Below are positions 35,599 to 45,123 of a stretch of DNA of 64,000 bases, piece after piece. The first letter of the stretch is position 1. Each line of letters starts with the position of its first letter. The DNA lies in contig NZ_CP137636.1 in assembly GCF_036670015.1 (NCBI RefSeq), forward strand, positions 3,078,501 through 3,142,500, read 5' to 3'. Origin of the DNA: Niallia sp. XMNu-256. Lineage in GTDB: Bacteria; Bacillota; Bacilli; Bacillales; Cytobacillaceae. Under the pieces are notes generated by a model. That model did not search any database. It was not told the origin of the DNA and saw only the letters and a program-made list of their open reading frames with translations. Made by a program: the position numbers and the translations under genes.

Positions 35599-36386
35599 GA
35601 CTGATGTCCTCCGTGATGGTGTAAACTTTGTTCATGTGAAAAAATAGCTGGTTCAAGGTTGTAAAAGGAAGGCATTCCGCCTGAGCTTAATTCAGCAAAC
35701 TCCTTTGCGTTGCCTCGAAACCAAATCTTTTTATTTAAATAAACAATTTCTGTAACTTTGTCTGCCATTGTACCAATATCGTGGGTAACCAATACTAATG
35801 TAATGCCAAGATCCTTGTTTAAATGCTCTAAAATATGATAAAAAGCCTCTACATTAACAGCATCTACCCCAACGGTTGGCTCATCTAAAATTAATAATTT
35901 CGGATCACTAACAAGCGCTCTTGCGATGAAAGCTCTTTGTTGCTGCCCTCCTGATAGCTCCCCAATATTCCGTTTGCTAAAAGGGGCTAAACCGACAGAC
36001 TCTATAGCCTCAGCCACTTTTTTGTGCTGGTCTTTAGTCATTCGACGGAATAAACCGATCCTCTTTGTTAATCCACTTTGTACCACTTCAAAAACGGTAG
36101 CAGGGAAACCTGTATTGAAGGAATTTGCTTTTTGTGAGACAAACCCAACCTTTTGCCAATCTTTAAAACGGGATTGTTCTTCGCCAAAAAGAATGATTTC
36201 CCCTTGTTGAGTTTTTAGTAAACCAAGAATTAATTTTAATAACGTAGATTTTCCAGAGCCATTCGGACCCACAATTCCGAGAAATGCCCCTTCTTCAATG
36301 GAAAAATGAATATTTTCTAGCACAGCTTCTTTTTCATATCTATAAGTTAATTCTTTTATTTGGATAATGGACCCCATTTTGTTCAT
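35595..36386 (-). CDS. znuC: Zinc ABC transporter ATPase ZnuC
   Basis: 263 residues. Walker A GPNGSGKST, signature [14 protein letters not shown], Walker B LLILDEPTVGVD and switch LVTHD. The C terminus is His-rich ([14 protein letters not shown]), fitting a metal role. The start ATG at 36386 follows AGGTGA; an ATG three codons later is possible. A Zur box precedes it. Confidence 0.93.
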   Translation of the reverse strand: MNKMGSIIQIKELTYRYEKEAVLENIHFSIEEGAFLGIVGPNGSGKSTLLKLILGLLKTQQGEIILFGEEQSRFKDWQKVGFVSQKANSFNTGFPATVFEVVQSGLTKRIGLFRRMTKDQHKKVAEAIESVGLAPFSKRNIGELSGGQQQRAFIARALVSDPKLLILDEPTVGVDAVNVEAFYHILEHLNKDLGITLVLVTHDIGTMADKVTEIVYLNKKIWFRGNAKEFAELSSGGMPSFYNLEPAIFSHEQSLHHHGGHQS

Positions 36387-36398
36387 TTATTCACCTAA

Positions 36399-36419
36399 TT
36401 TCCGAAATCATTACGATTT
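36399..36419 (-). promoter_or_regulatory. Zur box and promoter upstream of znuC
   Basis: The minus strand reads AAATCGTAAT-G-ATTTCGG, matching the Zur operator consensus AAATCGTAATNATTACGATTT with a perfect left half and a partly changed right half. A promoter TTTACT-N17-TAAAAT lies upstream at about 36423-36450, so the box overlaps the transcription start region. Confidence 0.78.
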
Positions 36420-36554
36420 AGTATTTTACAGGAATTTAGCTCAAAAGTAAATAAAAAGGATAAAAACCTTGGAGATTCTTCCAATTGTGATTCTAGATGA
36501 ATTTCATCACTTATTCGAGGGGACCTTCATACTCTATCGTGGAGGAGTGATAAC

Positions 36555-36809
36555 ATGAGTATATTTCAACATATTATCAATCATAAAATCAATAGTATTA
36601 CAGCAGATGAATTACTAAAATATGCCAGTCAGTTTCAGATATCCATATCCAAAAAAGAAGCTTCACAAATCGCTAATTTTGTTAAAGGAAAAAAGGTAAA
36701 TATTTTTAATGAACGTGAACGAACACACTTAATCGGGCAACTCGCAAAGATTACAAATGAGAAAACAGCTAATGAGGTTAATAAATTATTATCCTCCTTT
36801 ACCAAATAG
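36555..36809 (+). CDS. yqfT: YqfT, DUF2624 protein
   Basis: 84 residues of the DUF2624 family (HIINHKINSITADELLKYA, then ASQFQISISKKEASQIA). Cytosolic, helical; function unknown. The ATG follows GGAGGAG. Divergent from znuC; a terminator follows. Confidence 0.88.
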   Translation: MSIFQHIINHKINSITADELLKYASQFQISISKKEASQIANFVKGKKVNIFNERERTHLIGQLAKITNEKTANEVNKLLSSFTK

Positions 36810-36825
36810 GTTAAGTCCTCTCAAA

Positions 36826-36872
36826 AATAAAGGAGTCTTGCATCACTACGCTAGATGCTAGACTCCTTTTAT
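36826..36872 (+). terminator. Terminator after yqfT
   Basis: AAAGGAGTCTTGCATC and GATGCTAGACTCCTTT form a long stem with a short loop; a T run follows. Confidence 0.88.
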
Positions 36873-36946
36873 GGAAATAATGACTAACCTACTTTCACTG
36901 TGCTGGCTATTCTGAGGCGTGTTCAGGCAAGCCAATCCAATGAATA

Positions 36947-37843
36947 TTAGGCTTGATTCATAATCTCTTCAAGAAGGCTTTCATTAAATTGTTGATTCCT
37001 CAACATATCAATCTCATGCTTGTATGGGGGTTTTTTATTGTTTTTGTCCTCCCCAACATATGGAGTTTCAAGTATCTTTGGTATTTCCATTAATTGAGGG
37101 TGATGAACAATATAATTTAAGGCCTTAAAGCCAATATGACCATAACCAATATTTTCGTGGCGATCCTTACTAGCCCCACGTATATTTTTACTATCATTGA
37201 TATGAAGTACTTTGATTCGATCTACCCCAATGATCCGATCAAATTCTTCTAAAACCCCATCAAAATCCTCTACGATATTATAACCAGCATCATGTGTATG
37301 ACAAGTATCAAAGCAAACACTAAGCTTCTCGTTATGTGTGACTCCGTCAATAATCATCGCTAATTCTTCGAAAGATCTTCCACATTCAGAACCTTTACCA
37401 GCCATCGTTTCAAGCGCAATTTGTACTTGGTCTTCTGCTGTTAACACTTCATTTAATCCTTCGATGATCTTCTTAATACCTACTTCGGCCCCTTCTTTTA
37501 CATGAGAGCCTGGATGCAGAACAATTTGCCCCGCACCAATCGCTTCTGTCCGGTCAATTTCTGTTCGTAAAAAATCGACTCCAAGTTGGAAAGTTGCTGG
37601 GTTTGCAGCATTTCCAATATTAATAATATATGGAGCGTGGACGATAATATCACGAATTCCATTTTCCTCCATATGCTTTCTACCCGCTTCAATGTTCAAA
37701 TCTTCTATTTTCTTTCTTCTAGTATTTTGCGGAGCACCTGTGTAGATCATAAAAGTATTAGAACCGTAAGAAACTGCTTCCTCACTGGCAGCTAATAGCA
37801 TTTTTTTCCCGCTCATCGATACGTGAGAACCAATTTTCAACAT
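36947..37843 (-). CDS. nfo: Endonuclease IV (AP endonuclease)
   Basis: 298 residues. TIM-barrel family with metal ligands in [34 protein letters not shown] and the C-terminal KILETPY. Cuts DNA at abasic sites in base-excision repair; the B. subtilis enzyme (YqfS) is sporulation linked. The ATG follows GGGAG. It is 21 bp from cshB, probably one operon. Confidence 0.95.
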   Translation of the reverse strand: MLKIGSHVSMSGKKMLLAASEEAVSYGSNTFMIYTGAPQNTRRKKIEDLNIEAGRKHMEENGIRDIIVHAPYIINIGNAANPATFQLGVDFLRTEIDRTEAIGAGQIVLHPGSHVKEGAEVGIKKIIEGLNEVLTAEDQVQIALETMAGKGSECGRSFEELAMIIDGVTHNEKLSVCFDTCHTHDAGYNIVEDFDGVLEEFDRIIGVDRIKVLHINDSKNIRGASKDRHENIGYGHIGFKALNYIVHHPQLMEIPKILETPYVGEDKNNKKPPYKHEIDMLRNQQFNESLLEEIMNQA

Positions 37844-37864
37844 TTTCTACTCTCCCTTTAAGTC

Positions 37865-39172
37865 TTACTTTTTCTTATTCATCCTTTTTTGTCTACGTTT
37901 CAAGGATTCTGTCTCTTGCTGTAATTTCTTTTTATAACCTGGTTTAACCTTTTTAGGCTTTTTAACCATCGTTTTAACCTTTAAGTCTATTTCATTCACT
38001 TGCTTTTGACGCTTATTTCGTTTATTTCGTTCACCTAAGTCGACCCATTCATTTCCCCTAAGATCAACATGATTAAACTGTATTCCCAGCTTTTCAAGCT
38101 TGTTTAGCGCATCTTCATCCTTGTCCTCATAAATAGTCAAGGCTATGCCCGAAAATCCAGCACGTGCCGTTCTTCCGACTCGATGGATATAAAAATCGAG
38201 GTCTGTCGGCAATTCATAATTAATAACATGACTTACCCCTTGAATATCAATCCCACGAGCAGCTAAATCCGTTGCAACGATGTATTGATATTCTAAGTCA
38301 AGGATTTGCCTCATCATTTTTTTTCTTTCTCTTGGCGATAAATCCCCATGGATTCTTCCAATCTTTAACCCCTTTTGAATTAAGGCGTCCGCCACTTCAT
38401 CAGCCATTTTCTTTGTATTGGTAAAAACAATCGCAAGATATGGGTTATAGGTCGATAGCGCCTGATAAACTAGTTCATGTTTGTCTCTGTGCCTTGAAGG
38501 CAATAAATAATGCTCAATATTAGCAGCTGCCTTTTGCTCCGGTGCTACGCTGATGTATTTAGGATTTTCCATATATTTTTTTAAAAATGGTTTAAGCTTT
38601 TCAGGAATGGTCGCTGAAAAAACTAACATTTGTAAATCGGTTGCCATCCTCGAAGCAATTTGATCGACGTCTTCAAGAAAGCCCATTTCAAGCATTAAAT
38701 CAGCCTCATCAATCACGAGAAACGAAGCTGTATAAACGGATAAAGCTTGTTCTTTAATAAGATCATTTATCCGGCCAGGTGTTCCAACAACAACTTGAGG
38801 CTGATGTTTTAATTTTTCAATTGTCCGTTGCTTATCTGTCCCACCAATAAACAAACGAACCGTAATTTCCTCATCTGCGTTTTTAGTAATCTTCAATATT
38901 TCATGATAAATCTGGGTCGCAAGTTCCCTAGTTGGCGCTGTTATTACTGCTTGTACAGCTTCTTTAGATGGATCAACCCTTTGTAAGATCGGCAATACAT
39001 AAGCATGTGTTTTGCCAGTTCCTGTTTGTGATTGCCCAATTACACTATCCCCTTTTAATACAGTTGGGATTAATCTTTCTTGTATTTCTGTCGGCTCAAA
39101 AAAGCCTAGTTCCTTTACCGATTTTATAATAAATGGTTTTAAGTTAAAACGTTCAAATTTTGTTTCACTCAT
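37865..39172 (-). CDS. cshB: DEAD-box RNA helicase CshB
   Basis: 435 residues. The Q motif (about residues 5-30), SQTGTGKT, PTRELA, VIDEADLML, SAT, and HRVGRTARAG are visible. A basic C-terminal tail (KKPKKVKPGYKKKLQQ) fits RNA binding. It unwinds RNA and acts in cold adaptation and ribosome assembly. In the nfo-cshB order of B. subtilis (yqfS-yqfR). Confidence 0.95.
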   Translation of the reverse strand: MSETKFERFNLKPFIIKSVKELGFFEPTEIQERLIPTVLKGDSVIGQSQTGTGKTHAYVLPILQRVDPSKEAVQAVITAPTRELATQIYHEILKITKNADEEITVRLFIGGTDKQRTIEKLKHQPQVVVGTPGRINDLIKEQALSVYTASFLVIDEADLMLEMGFLEDVDQIASRMATDLQMLVFSATIPEKLKPFLKKYMENPKYISVAPEQKAAANIEHYLLPSRHRDKHELVYQALSTYNPYLAIVFTNTKKMADEVADALIQKGLKIGRIHGDLSPRERKKMMRQILDLEYQYIVATDLAARGIDIQGVSHVINYELPTDLDFYIHRVGRTARAGFSGIALTIYEDKDEDALNKLEKLGIQFNHVDLRGNEWVDLGERNKRNKRQKQVNEIDLKVKTMVKKPKKVKPGYKKKLQQETESLKRRQKRMNKKK

Positions 39173-39492
39173 GAATTTAACTCCTTAAATGACTTTACTG
39201 TTATTGTTAGTATAGCCAAAGTATCCTTTCCAAAGCCCAAAGGTCATTATCATATTATAAAGAATTTCAACCACATTCACCAGCTTTAGCACTTAAATTA
39301 TCAACTTTAACCCGCAATCGGCTCCGCGTTTAGGGATGAAGACGAAAAAATTTCCGATTCAAATGGAAGTTTCACTTTATAGTATTTTATCTAGTGGCTC
39401 AATATAGACACTCACACAAACAAAAAAAACAATCAATGCATATGATGAAATGAAGCTAATTGTGAAAAGTTAGATCCTGAGGAGGGAAAAAA
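39173..39492. other. Intergenic region between cshB and yqfQ
   Basis: Contains a TATAAT-like -10 for cshB on the minus strand near 39253-39258. GGAAGTTTCACTTTA near 39363-39377 looks like a degraded end of family A (reverse orientation). No other element or gene is seen in these 320 bp. Confidence 0.45.
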
Positions 39493-40074
39493 ATGTACCC
39501 TAGATATCATCAACGACCGATGCAATATCAAGTACCACCACAATCCTTTCATCCATACCAGCGGATGTCACCAACTATGGGCGGAATGATGCGCCCCCGA
39601 CAACTCCAACAAAGAAGTGGTGGCTTACTATCCAGACTATTTGGCGGATTGAATCAATCCGGAGCGAGACAAGGCATAAGAGGACTTGGTGGATTTGGCC
39701 AACAATTTGCCGGTGGAGGTGGATTTGGCCAGCAAGCTGCCGGCGGAGGCGGACTATTAAGATCATTAACGAATCCAAATACCATTAATAACTTTTTAAC
39801 AAACACACAAAAGGTGTTAAATACAGCCAATCAGGTTGGTCCATTGGTCCATCAATACGGACCGGTGGTCAAAAACCTACCAATGATGTGGAAGCTGTAC
39901 CGCGGCCTAAAAGATGCGCCTGAATTTAACGGAGAACAAGATGAGTCAAGTTCATCAAAAGAGGAAGAACAAACTAACATAACTTTTTCCGAATCCAGCG
40001 ATTCAGTGTCTACAGAGTCAAAAACAACCTCAAGATATCAAGCATCACCATCAAAACCAAAGTTATATATTTAA
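39493..40074 (+). CDS. yqfQ: YqfQ/VrrA-like protein
   Basis: 193 residues with a Pro/Gln/Met-rich N terminus ([17 protein letters not shown]), a Gly-rich middle with a short tandem unit [20 protein letters not shown], then the conserved core [20 protein letters not shown] (split at Asn) typical of the YqfQ family. The acidic, Ser-rich C terminus is disordered. The ATG follows GAGGAGGG. The related VrrA of B. anthracis contains a variable-number repeat. Function unknown. Confidence 0.85.
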   Translation: MYPRYHQRPMQYQVPPQSFHPYQRMSPTMGGMMRPRQLQQRSGGLLSRLFGGLNQSGARQGIRGLGGFGQQFAGGGGFGQQAAGGGGLLRSLTNPNTINNFLTNTQKVLNTANQVGPLVHQYGPVVKNLPMMWKLYRGLKDAPEFNGEQDESSSSKEEEQTNITFSESSDSVSTESKTTSRYQASPSKPKLYI

Positions 40075-40101
40075 AGAATGTTGATAAGCATTCTTTTTTT
40101 A
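40073..40101 (+). terminator. Terminator after yqfQ
   Basis: AAAGAATG pairs with CATTCTTT at the stop codon, followed by TTTTT. Confidence 0.85.
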
Positions 40102-40149
40102 TTTATGTGAAAATTAAACTTCCCTCTCTTTGCTACTTAAAATTGATTT

Positions 40150-40178
40150 TTGCTTATAAAGTGATTGTTTACTATAAT
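40150..40178 (+). promoter_or_regulatory. Sigma-A promoter for ispH
   Basis: TTGCTT (40150-40155), a 17-bp spacer and TATAAT (40173-40178), 39 bp before the ispH start. Confidence 0.72.
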
Positions 40179-40217
40179 GGTATAGTAGGAAAAGTAGAAA
40201 CTTGGGAGGGTTTGAAG

Positions 40218-41159
40218 ATGAAAGTAATCAAGATCTCTCCGCGCGGGTATTGCTATGGTGTTGTTGATGCAATGGTTATCGCCCGTAATGCGGCTTTAGA
40301 TAAAACATTACCACGTCCAATTTATATATTAGGGATGATCGTTCATAATAAACACATTACTGATGCTTTTGAAGAAGAGGGTATTATTACTTTGGATGGG
40401 CAAAATCGTAAAGAAATCATTGAAAAAGTGGATAAAGGAACCGTTATTTTTACAGCACATGGTGTTTCACCTGAGGTAAGGAAGATTGCTGAAGAAAGAG
40501 GACTTATCTCCATTGATGCTACATGCCCAGATGTAACAAAAACCCATGACATCATTCGCAATAAGGAAAAAGAGGGCTACAAGATTATTTATATTGGTAA
40601 AAAAAATCACCCAGAACCTGAAGGAGCAGTCGGTGTTGCTCCACATGCCGTACACCTTGTGTCAAATGAACAAGAGGTAGAGGATTTGCAATTAAAAGCT
40701 GATAAAATCTTGGTAACCAATCAAACAACAATGAGCCAATGGGATGTTGCCAATATTATGGATCGAATTAAAGAGAAATATCCTCATGCTGAGTTTGAAA
40801 GAGAGATATGTATGGCAACACAAGTTCGTCAAGAAGCGGTTGCTGAACAAGCAGGTGAAGCCGACGTATTAATTGTGGTAGGAGATCCTAGAAGTAATAA
40901 TTCTAACCGTCTTGCACAAGTATCCGAGGAGATTGCCGGTACGAAGGCTTATCGTATTGGGGATGTAACTGAACTTGATTTAGAATGGATTAAAGATGCG
41001 AAGACAGTAGCAGTAACAGCTGGTGCTTCCACACCTACACCGATTACAAAAGAAGTTATCTCTTTCCTTGAACAATATGATCCACTTGATGAAACGACAT
41101 GGAAAACAGAAAACAAGGTTCCACTGAATAAAATATTGCCTAAAGTAAAGGCAAAATAA
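40218..41159 (+). CDS. ispH: 4-hydroxy-3-methylbut-2-enyl diphosphate reductase IspH
   Basis: 313 residues from ATG 40218, which follows TGGGAGGG; the upstream frame is not conserved. Cluster cysteines are C12 (RGYCYGV), C103 (DATCPDV) and one in [16 protein letters not shown] is the phosphate-binding motif and TAHGVSPE carries a conserved histidine. It makes IPP and DMAPP from HMBPP, the last step of the MEP pathway begun by IspG. Strong promoter and terminator. Confidence 0.97.
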   Translation: MKVIKISPRGYCYGVVDAMVIARNAALDKTLPRPIYILGMIVHNKHITDAFEEEGIITLDGQNRKEIIEKVDKGTVIFTAHGVSPEVRKIAEERGLISIDATCPDVTKTHDIIRNKEKEGYKIIYIGKKNHPEPEGAVGVAPHAVHLVSNEQEVEDLQLKADKILVTNQTTMSQWDVANIMDRIKEKYPHAEFEREICMATQVRQEAVAEQAGEADVLIVVGDPRSNNSNRLAQVSEEIAGTKAYRIGDVTELDLEWIKDAKTVAVTAGASTPTPITKEVISFLEQYDPLDETTWKTENKVPLNKILPKVKAK

Positions 41160-41189
41160 GAGCACCCTTTTCAAGGGTGCTTTTTTTTC
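41159..41189 (+). terminator. Terminator after ispH
   Basis: AGCACCCTT pairs with AAGGGTGCT, followed by an eight-base T run. Confidence 0.9.
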
Positions 41190-41218
41190 TGTTAGAAGCG
41201 GGAGAGTTATGCTGAATG

Positions 41219-41392
41219 AAAATCAAATTCGTCCTGCCAAATTTGCGGCCGGATTTTTATCCCGCTTAGTACGAGACATCCGCCGGAGGCTTAACTTCAT
41301 CCAGCCGGGGGTTAACCACCCCCCTTAACTAGAGAGCTTTCTGCATTAATCCCTTAAATTTAGAAGCGGTTAGCACTGCTGTATGAAGTTAA
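41219..41392 (+). repeat. Family B repeat, upstream module plus core
   Basis: Left module ATCAAATTCGTCC...CCAAATTTGCGGCC, then GACATCCGCCGGAGGC, and a core with inverted ends TTAACTTCATCCAGC (41291-41305) and GCTGTATGAAGTTAA (41378-41392). The right end supplies the TAA stop codon of yqfO (41389-41391). Between convergent ispH and yqfO. Confidence 0.75.
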
Positions 41393-42504
41393 ACAAATTT
41401 GAATGGCTCTGTATTTTGTTCTGATGGGAAAACTTCAACTTCATAACCTTCTTCAGAACAAATCTTGGTAAGTGAAGAGGCAAGTCCTTTTTTCATTATT
41501 TTTTCAACATTATGGCCTGGGTCGATCACATTCAATCCCATCATCATAGCATCATGAGCCACATGATAGTACAAATCACCTGTTACATATACATCCGCCC
41601 CTTTAAATTTGGCAGATGAGATGTATTTATTACCGTCTCCACCTAAGACTGCTACCTTTTTCACCTTTGAATTTAAATCTCCAACCACTCGAACAGTCGG
41701 TACATCAAGGGCGTCCTTCACTTTATTGGCAAATTCAGCCAATGTCATTTCTTTCACTCTTCCAATACGGCCTAACCCAAGTGTCTCCCCTTTATTATCA
41801 AGATGATAAATATCATGAGCTACTTCTTCATATGGATGCGCCTTTAACATAGCCTGAAGGACACTTTTCTCAAGATATTCAGGAAAAATGGTTTCGATTC
41901 GTTCTTCTTCTACCTGCTCCAATTGGCCGCTTTCGCCAATATACGGTTGGCTATCTTCATTCGGTAAAAATTGTCCTGTTCCTGTTACTGAAAAGAGACA
42001 ATGGCTATAGTTGCCAATCGCTCCTGCGCCTGCATCGCCAATCGCCTCTTTCACACTCTCACTATCTTCAACCGGCACATAAACGACTAGTTTCTTTAGC
42101 TTTACCTCATGAGTAGGCACTAGAACCTCGGTATCAGTTAGTTCAAGAGCACTTGCTAATAAATCATTTACCCCGCCTTTGGCAACATCTAAGTTTGTAT
42201 GGGCAGCATATACAGCTATACCATGTTTAATCAATTTTTCAATGATTCTCCCAGGAAGGCTGTCCGTTGTAATGTTTTTTAACGGGCGATAGATTAAAGG
42301 ATGATGAGCAATGATGAGATCTACATTCTTTTGGATCGCTTCATCAACCACTTCTTCTAGAACGTCTAGAGCAATCATAACTTTATGTACTGGTTTATTT
42401 AAACGGCCGATTTGTAGCCCAATTTTATCGCCTTCCATCGCCAAGTATTTAGGAGCAAATCTTTCAAACACACCGATAAGTTCATGTCCATTTATTGTTT
42501 TCAT
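41389..42504 (-). CDS. yqfO: Nif3-like/GTP cyclohydrolase 1 type 2-like protein YqfO
   Basis: 371 residues. A Nif3/NIF3-like fold with metal ligands in IIAHHPLIY and AAHTNLD, a PII/CutA-like insert domain (about 130-240, KLKKLVVYVPVEDSE), then the C-terminal half with VTGDLYYHVAHDA and DPGHNVEK. The family is widespread and its function is not settled. It begins inside the trmK stop overlap. The stop codon is part of a repeat element. Confidence 0.93.
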   Translation of the reverse strand: MKTINGHELIGVFERFAPKYLAMEGDKIGLQIGRLNKPVHKVMIALDVLEEVVDEAIQKNVDLIIAHHPLIYRPLKNITTDSLPGRIIEKLIKHGIAVYAAHTNLDVAKGGVNDLLASALELTDTEVLVPTHEVKLKKLVVYVPVEDSESVKEAIGDAGAGAIGNYSHCLFSVTGTGQFLPNEDSQPYIGESGQLEQVEEERIETIFPEYLEKSVLQAMLKAHPYEEVAHDIYHLDNKGETLGLGRIGRVKEMTLAEFANKVKDALDVPTVRVVGDLNSKVKKVAVLGGDGNKYISSAKFKGADVYVTGDLYYHVAHDAMMMGLNVIDPGHNVEKIMKKGLASSLTKICSEEGYEVEVFPSEQNTEPFKFV

Positions 42505-43211
42505 TTACTTAAAATCTCCTCTACTAGTTGTATTTTTTTCAAGAGTTCATGCTTCTTTTTTTCATTTTCAGCAGAGGTTGAAGCCTGCTTTAATTGTGTT
42601 AAAATTTTATTCCATGTCGCTAATTCCATTGACCATTTCTTTTGAAAAGCAGAATTTTTTTCTTGCAGTAAATACGGTCCTAACAATAAACCTTTCTCAA
42701 GGTTATCCCCATAGGCTACTCTCTCATTTCCTTGTTCTGCAACAAGAATCTCATAGATTTTTCCATCTTCTTCTAATATTTCTTCCGCAATTAAACCCCA
42801 TCCGTTGTCTAATAACCATTCACGTATAGAAATGGCACTAATATTCGGTTGCAGGATCAGTCTCTTTACTCCTGCTAGTTTCGATTTCCCTTGTTCCAAT
42901 ATACTTGCGATAAGGGAACCACCCATTCCCGCAATTGTAATTGCATCTACTTCACCTGGTTGAATAACTGCCAAGCCGTCTCCTTTTCTTACGGAGATTT
43001 TCTTAGTCAACCCTAATTCTTCGACATGACTTTTCGCAGAACGATACGGTCCCTCTACCACTTCTCCCGCTATCGCAAACGGGATTCCCCCCTTTTGTAC
43101 CATATAACAGGGCAGGTATGCATGATCGGAGCCGATATCCGCAAGCCTAGCTCCTTCTGGAATATATTTGGTAACTGTCTCTAATCGTTTTGATAACTTA
43201 TCACTATTCAT
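42501..43211 (-). CDS. trmK: tRNA (adenine(22)-N(1))-methyltransferase TrmK
   Basis: 236 residues. The SAM-binding motif LADIGSDHAYLP and the GDGLAVIQPGEVDAITIAGMGG region (split here) are the TrmK signature. It methylates A22 of tRNA in Bacilli. Overlaps yqfO by 4 bp (ATGA). The start ATG follows AAAG. Confidence 0.95.
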   Translation of the reverse strand: MNSDKLSKRLETVTKYIPEGARLADIGSDHAYLPCYMVQKGGIPFAIAGEVVEGPYRSAKSHVEELGLTKKISVRKGDGLAVIQPGEVDAITIAGMGGSLIASILEQGKSKLAGVKRLILQPNISAISIREWLLDNGWGLIAEEILEEDGKIYEILVAEQGNERVAYGDNLEKGLLLGPYLLQEKNSAFQKKWSMELATWNKILTQLKQASTSAENEKKKHELLKKIQLVEEILSK

Positions 43212-43253
43212 TCTTTCACCACATAATCTATGTATTATTATTCTATATAAGTA

Positions 43254-43286
43254 TAAGAAAAGTCCCTTGCATATGCAAAGGACTTA
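43254..43286 (-). terminator. Terminator between cccA and trmK
   Basis: AAGTCC...TTGCATATGCAA...GGACTT is a near-perfect palindrome; a T-rich stretch follows on the minus strand. Confidence 0.7.
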
Positions 43287-43311
43287 CAAATCAAATTAAT
43301 GGCGTCTCAAT

Positions 43312-43395
43312 TTTTTTTATCAGGCCTTCAACCGCCACATCCGCTTTTTCAGCCTGATTGTCAATGACTGACGTCCTGTCCATCATCGATCTCTA
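43312..43395 (+). repeat. Degraded family B repeat
   Basis: Shares TCAGGCCTTCAACCGCCACATCCGC and CTGACGTCCTGTCCATCATCG (each read in pieces) with the internal modules of family B at 32157 and 55320. No core ends were found. Between cccA and the terminator. Confidence 0.5.
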
Positions 43396-43409
43396 CTATA
43401 ATCTTCCCT

Positions 43410-43772
43410 TTATAACCCTGATAACCATTCTGCCATTTCACCAGCTTGTTCAGGAGGAACTAACCCCCCAGGCATGGCATTTCGGCCATTTACAACAACA
43501 TCTTCGATTTCTTCTGGTGACAATCTTTCACCAACACCAGTTAAACCTGGGGCACTTCCACTACCCTGATATTGATCCCCATGGCAGCCGATACAAGAAC
43601 TTTGATAGATTTCCTCAGGGCTTGCGGCTACTTGTTCTGTTTGCTCTCCATCGCCCTCTGACTGTGCAGCTAGCTCTCTAGAATCACCTATCCCCTTGAA
43701 AGAAAGAAGCAACATCGTTAAGACTCCTAAAACCATAATAATTCCAAATGGTAATAATGGTCCTTTTTTCAA
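43410..43772 (-). CDS. cccA: Cytochrome c-550 CccA
   Basis: 120 residues. An N-terminal membrane helix (about 8-28) anchors the protein, followed by a Gln/Glu linker and a small class I c-type cytochrome domain. The heme motif is CIGCH (about 59-63) and the axial methionine is in RNAMPGG. It shuttles electrons on the outer face of the membrane. Same position beside sigA as in B. subtilis. Confidence 0.93.
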   Translation of the reverse strand: MKKGPLLPFGIIMVLGVLTMLLLSFKGIGDSRELAAQSEGDGEQTEQVAASPEEIYQSSCIGCHGDQYQGSGSAPGLTGVGERLSPEEIEDVVVNGRNAMPGGLVPPEQAGEMAEWLSGL

Positions 43773-43940
43773 GCAAAAACCCCTCCCTTATTTTAGTAGA
43801 AACTTTTTAATTAGTTAGTATATTTAAACAATTTCTATTGTACTTCAAAAAAGGGAGAAGTTAAAGTATTATCGCATAACTTTGTCACTTTTAGTCCACA
43901 AAAAATACATAAATAGAACTTAATAAAAGAGGTTGACTCT

Positions 43941-45077
43941 TTATAGAATATTTCTAGCAATCACAAGTCTTTGAATCTCAGAAGTACCTTCACCAATTTC
44001 AGTTAATTTAGCATCACGCATAAAACGTTCAACATGATAGTCTTTCATATATCCATATCCACCATGAATTTGAACGGCTTGATTTGTAATCTCCGTACAA
44101 ATTTCTGAGGCAAATAATTTTGCCATTGATGCTTCTTTGGTAAATGATCTGCCTTGGTCTTTCAACCATGCAGCTTTATAGACCATGTTTCGAGCTAATT
44201 CAATTTTCATCGCCATATCAGCTAACTTAAACTGTATTGCTTGAAATTGTGAGATCGTATGTCCAAACTGTTTTCTTGTTTTTGCGTATTTAAGGGCACT
44301 ATCATAAGCAGCCTGGGCAATTCCAACAGCCATTGCACCAATTCCGATTCTACCCCCAGCCAGAGTCACTAAAAACTGCTTAAATCCAGCACCACGAGCC
44401 CCTAATAATTGCCCCACAGGTACTTTAACATCTTGGAGGATTAATTCAGTTGTATTGGAGGCATGTAGGCCCATTTTTTCATATTGATCAATAACCTGAA
44501 AACCCTTTGTATTTGTTGGTACAATAATGGCACTAATTTCTTTTTTATCTCCGCTTTTAGATGTGATGGCAGTGATTGGAATAAACTTAGCATAGCTAGC
44601 ATTTGTAATAAAACATTTACTGCCATTAATGATAAAATATCCATCCTTTTCGATAGCTGTTGTTTCCGTGCCACCGGCATCTGAACCGGCATTAGGTTCC
44701 GTTAAGCCAAATGATCCGATCGTCTCTCCAGTACAAATTGGCACAAGATATTGTTTCTTCTGCTCTTCAGAACCAAATAAATAAATCGGTGCGCCACCAA
44801 GTGAAATGTGAGCGGAATAAGTAATCCCTGTTGAACCGCAGGCACGACTAAGCTCTTCCGTGACAATAGCAAAACCAATGGTATCAGCCCCTGCCCCGCC
44901 ATATTCTTCTGGAAATGGCAAACCCATCATGCCTAATTGAGATAACTTTTGAAAGACATCAATTGGAAAGCGCTTTTGACGATCCCTTTCTAAGGCACTT
45001 GGAGCTACTTCTTCTTCGGCAAACTCTTTAATCGTTCTTTTAATCATTTGCTGCTCATCAGTAAGATCAAAGTTCAT
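43941..45077 (-). CDS. Acyl-CoA dehydrogenase
   Basis: 378 residues from ATG 45077 (MNFDLTDEQQMIKRT); the earlier GTG lies in GGGGTG, the ribosome-binding site. Typical short-chain family layout: FAD-binding ITNASYAKF, GRIGIGAMAVGIAQ, the catalytic glutamate in IGEGTSEIQR, and IHGGYGYMKDYHVER. Oxidises acyl-CoA to enoyl-CoA with an electron-transferring flavoprotein; chain length not known. It is not part of the B. subtilis sigA neighbourhood, so this is an insertion relative to that order. Confidence 0.92.
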   Translation of the reverse strand: MNFDLTDEQQMIKRTIKEFAEEEVAPSALERDRQKRFPIDVFQKLSQLGMMGLPFPEEYGGAGADTIGFAIVTEELSRACGSTGITYSAHISLGGAPIYLFGSEEQKKQYLVPICTGETIGSFGLTEPNAGSDAGGTETTAIEKDGYFIINGSKCFITNASYAKFIPITAITSKSGDKKEISAIIVPTNTKGFQVIDQYEKMGLHASNTTELILQDVKVPVGQLLGARGAGFKQFLVTLAGGRIGIGAMAVGIAQAAYDSALKYAKTRKQFGHTISQFQAIQFKLADMAMKIELARNMVYKAAWLKDQGRSFTKEASMAKLFASEICTEITNQAVQIHGGYGYMKDYHVERFMRDAKLTEIGEGTSEIQRLVIARNIL

Positions 45078-45123
45078 TAACCTCACCCCTCTATAAAAAA
45101 ATAAAGCGTATTCAATTTTATGT

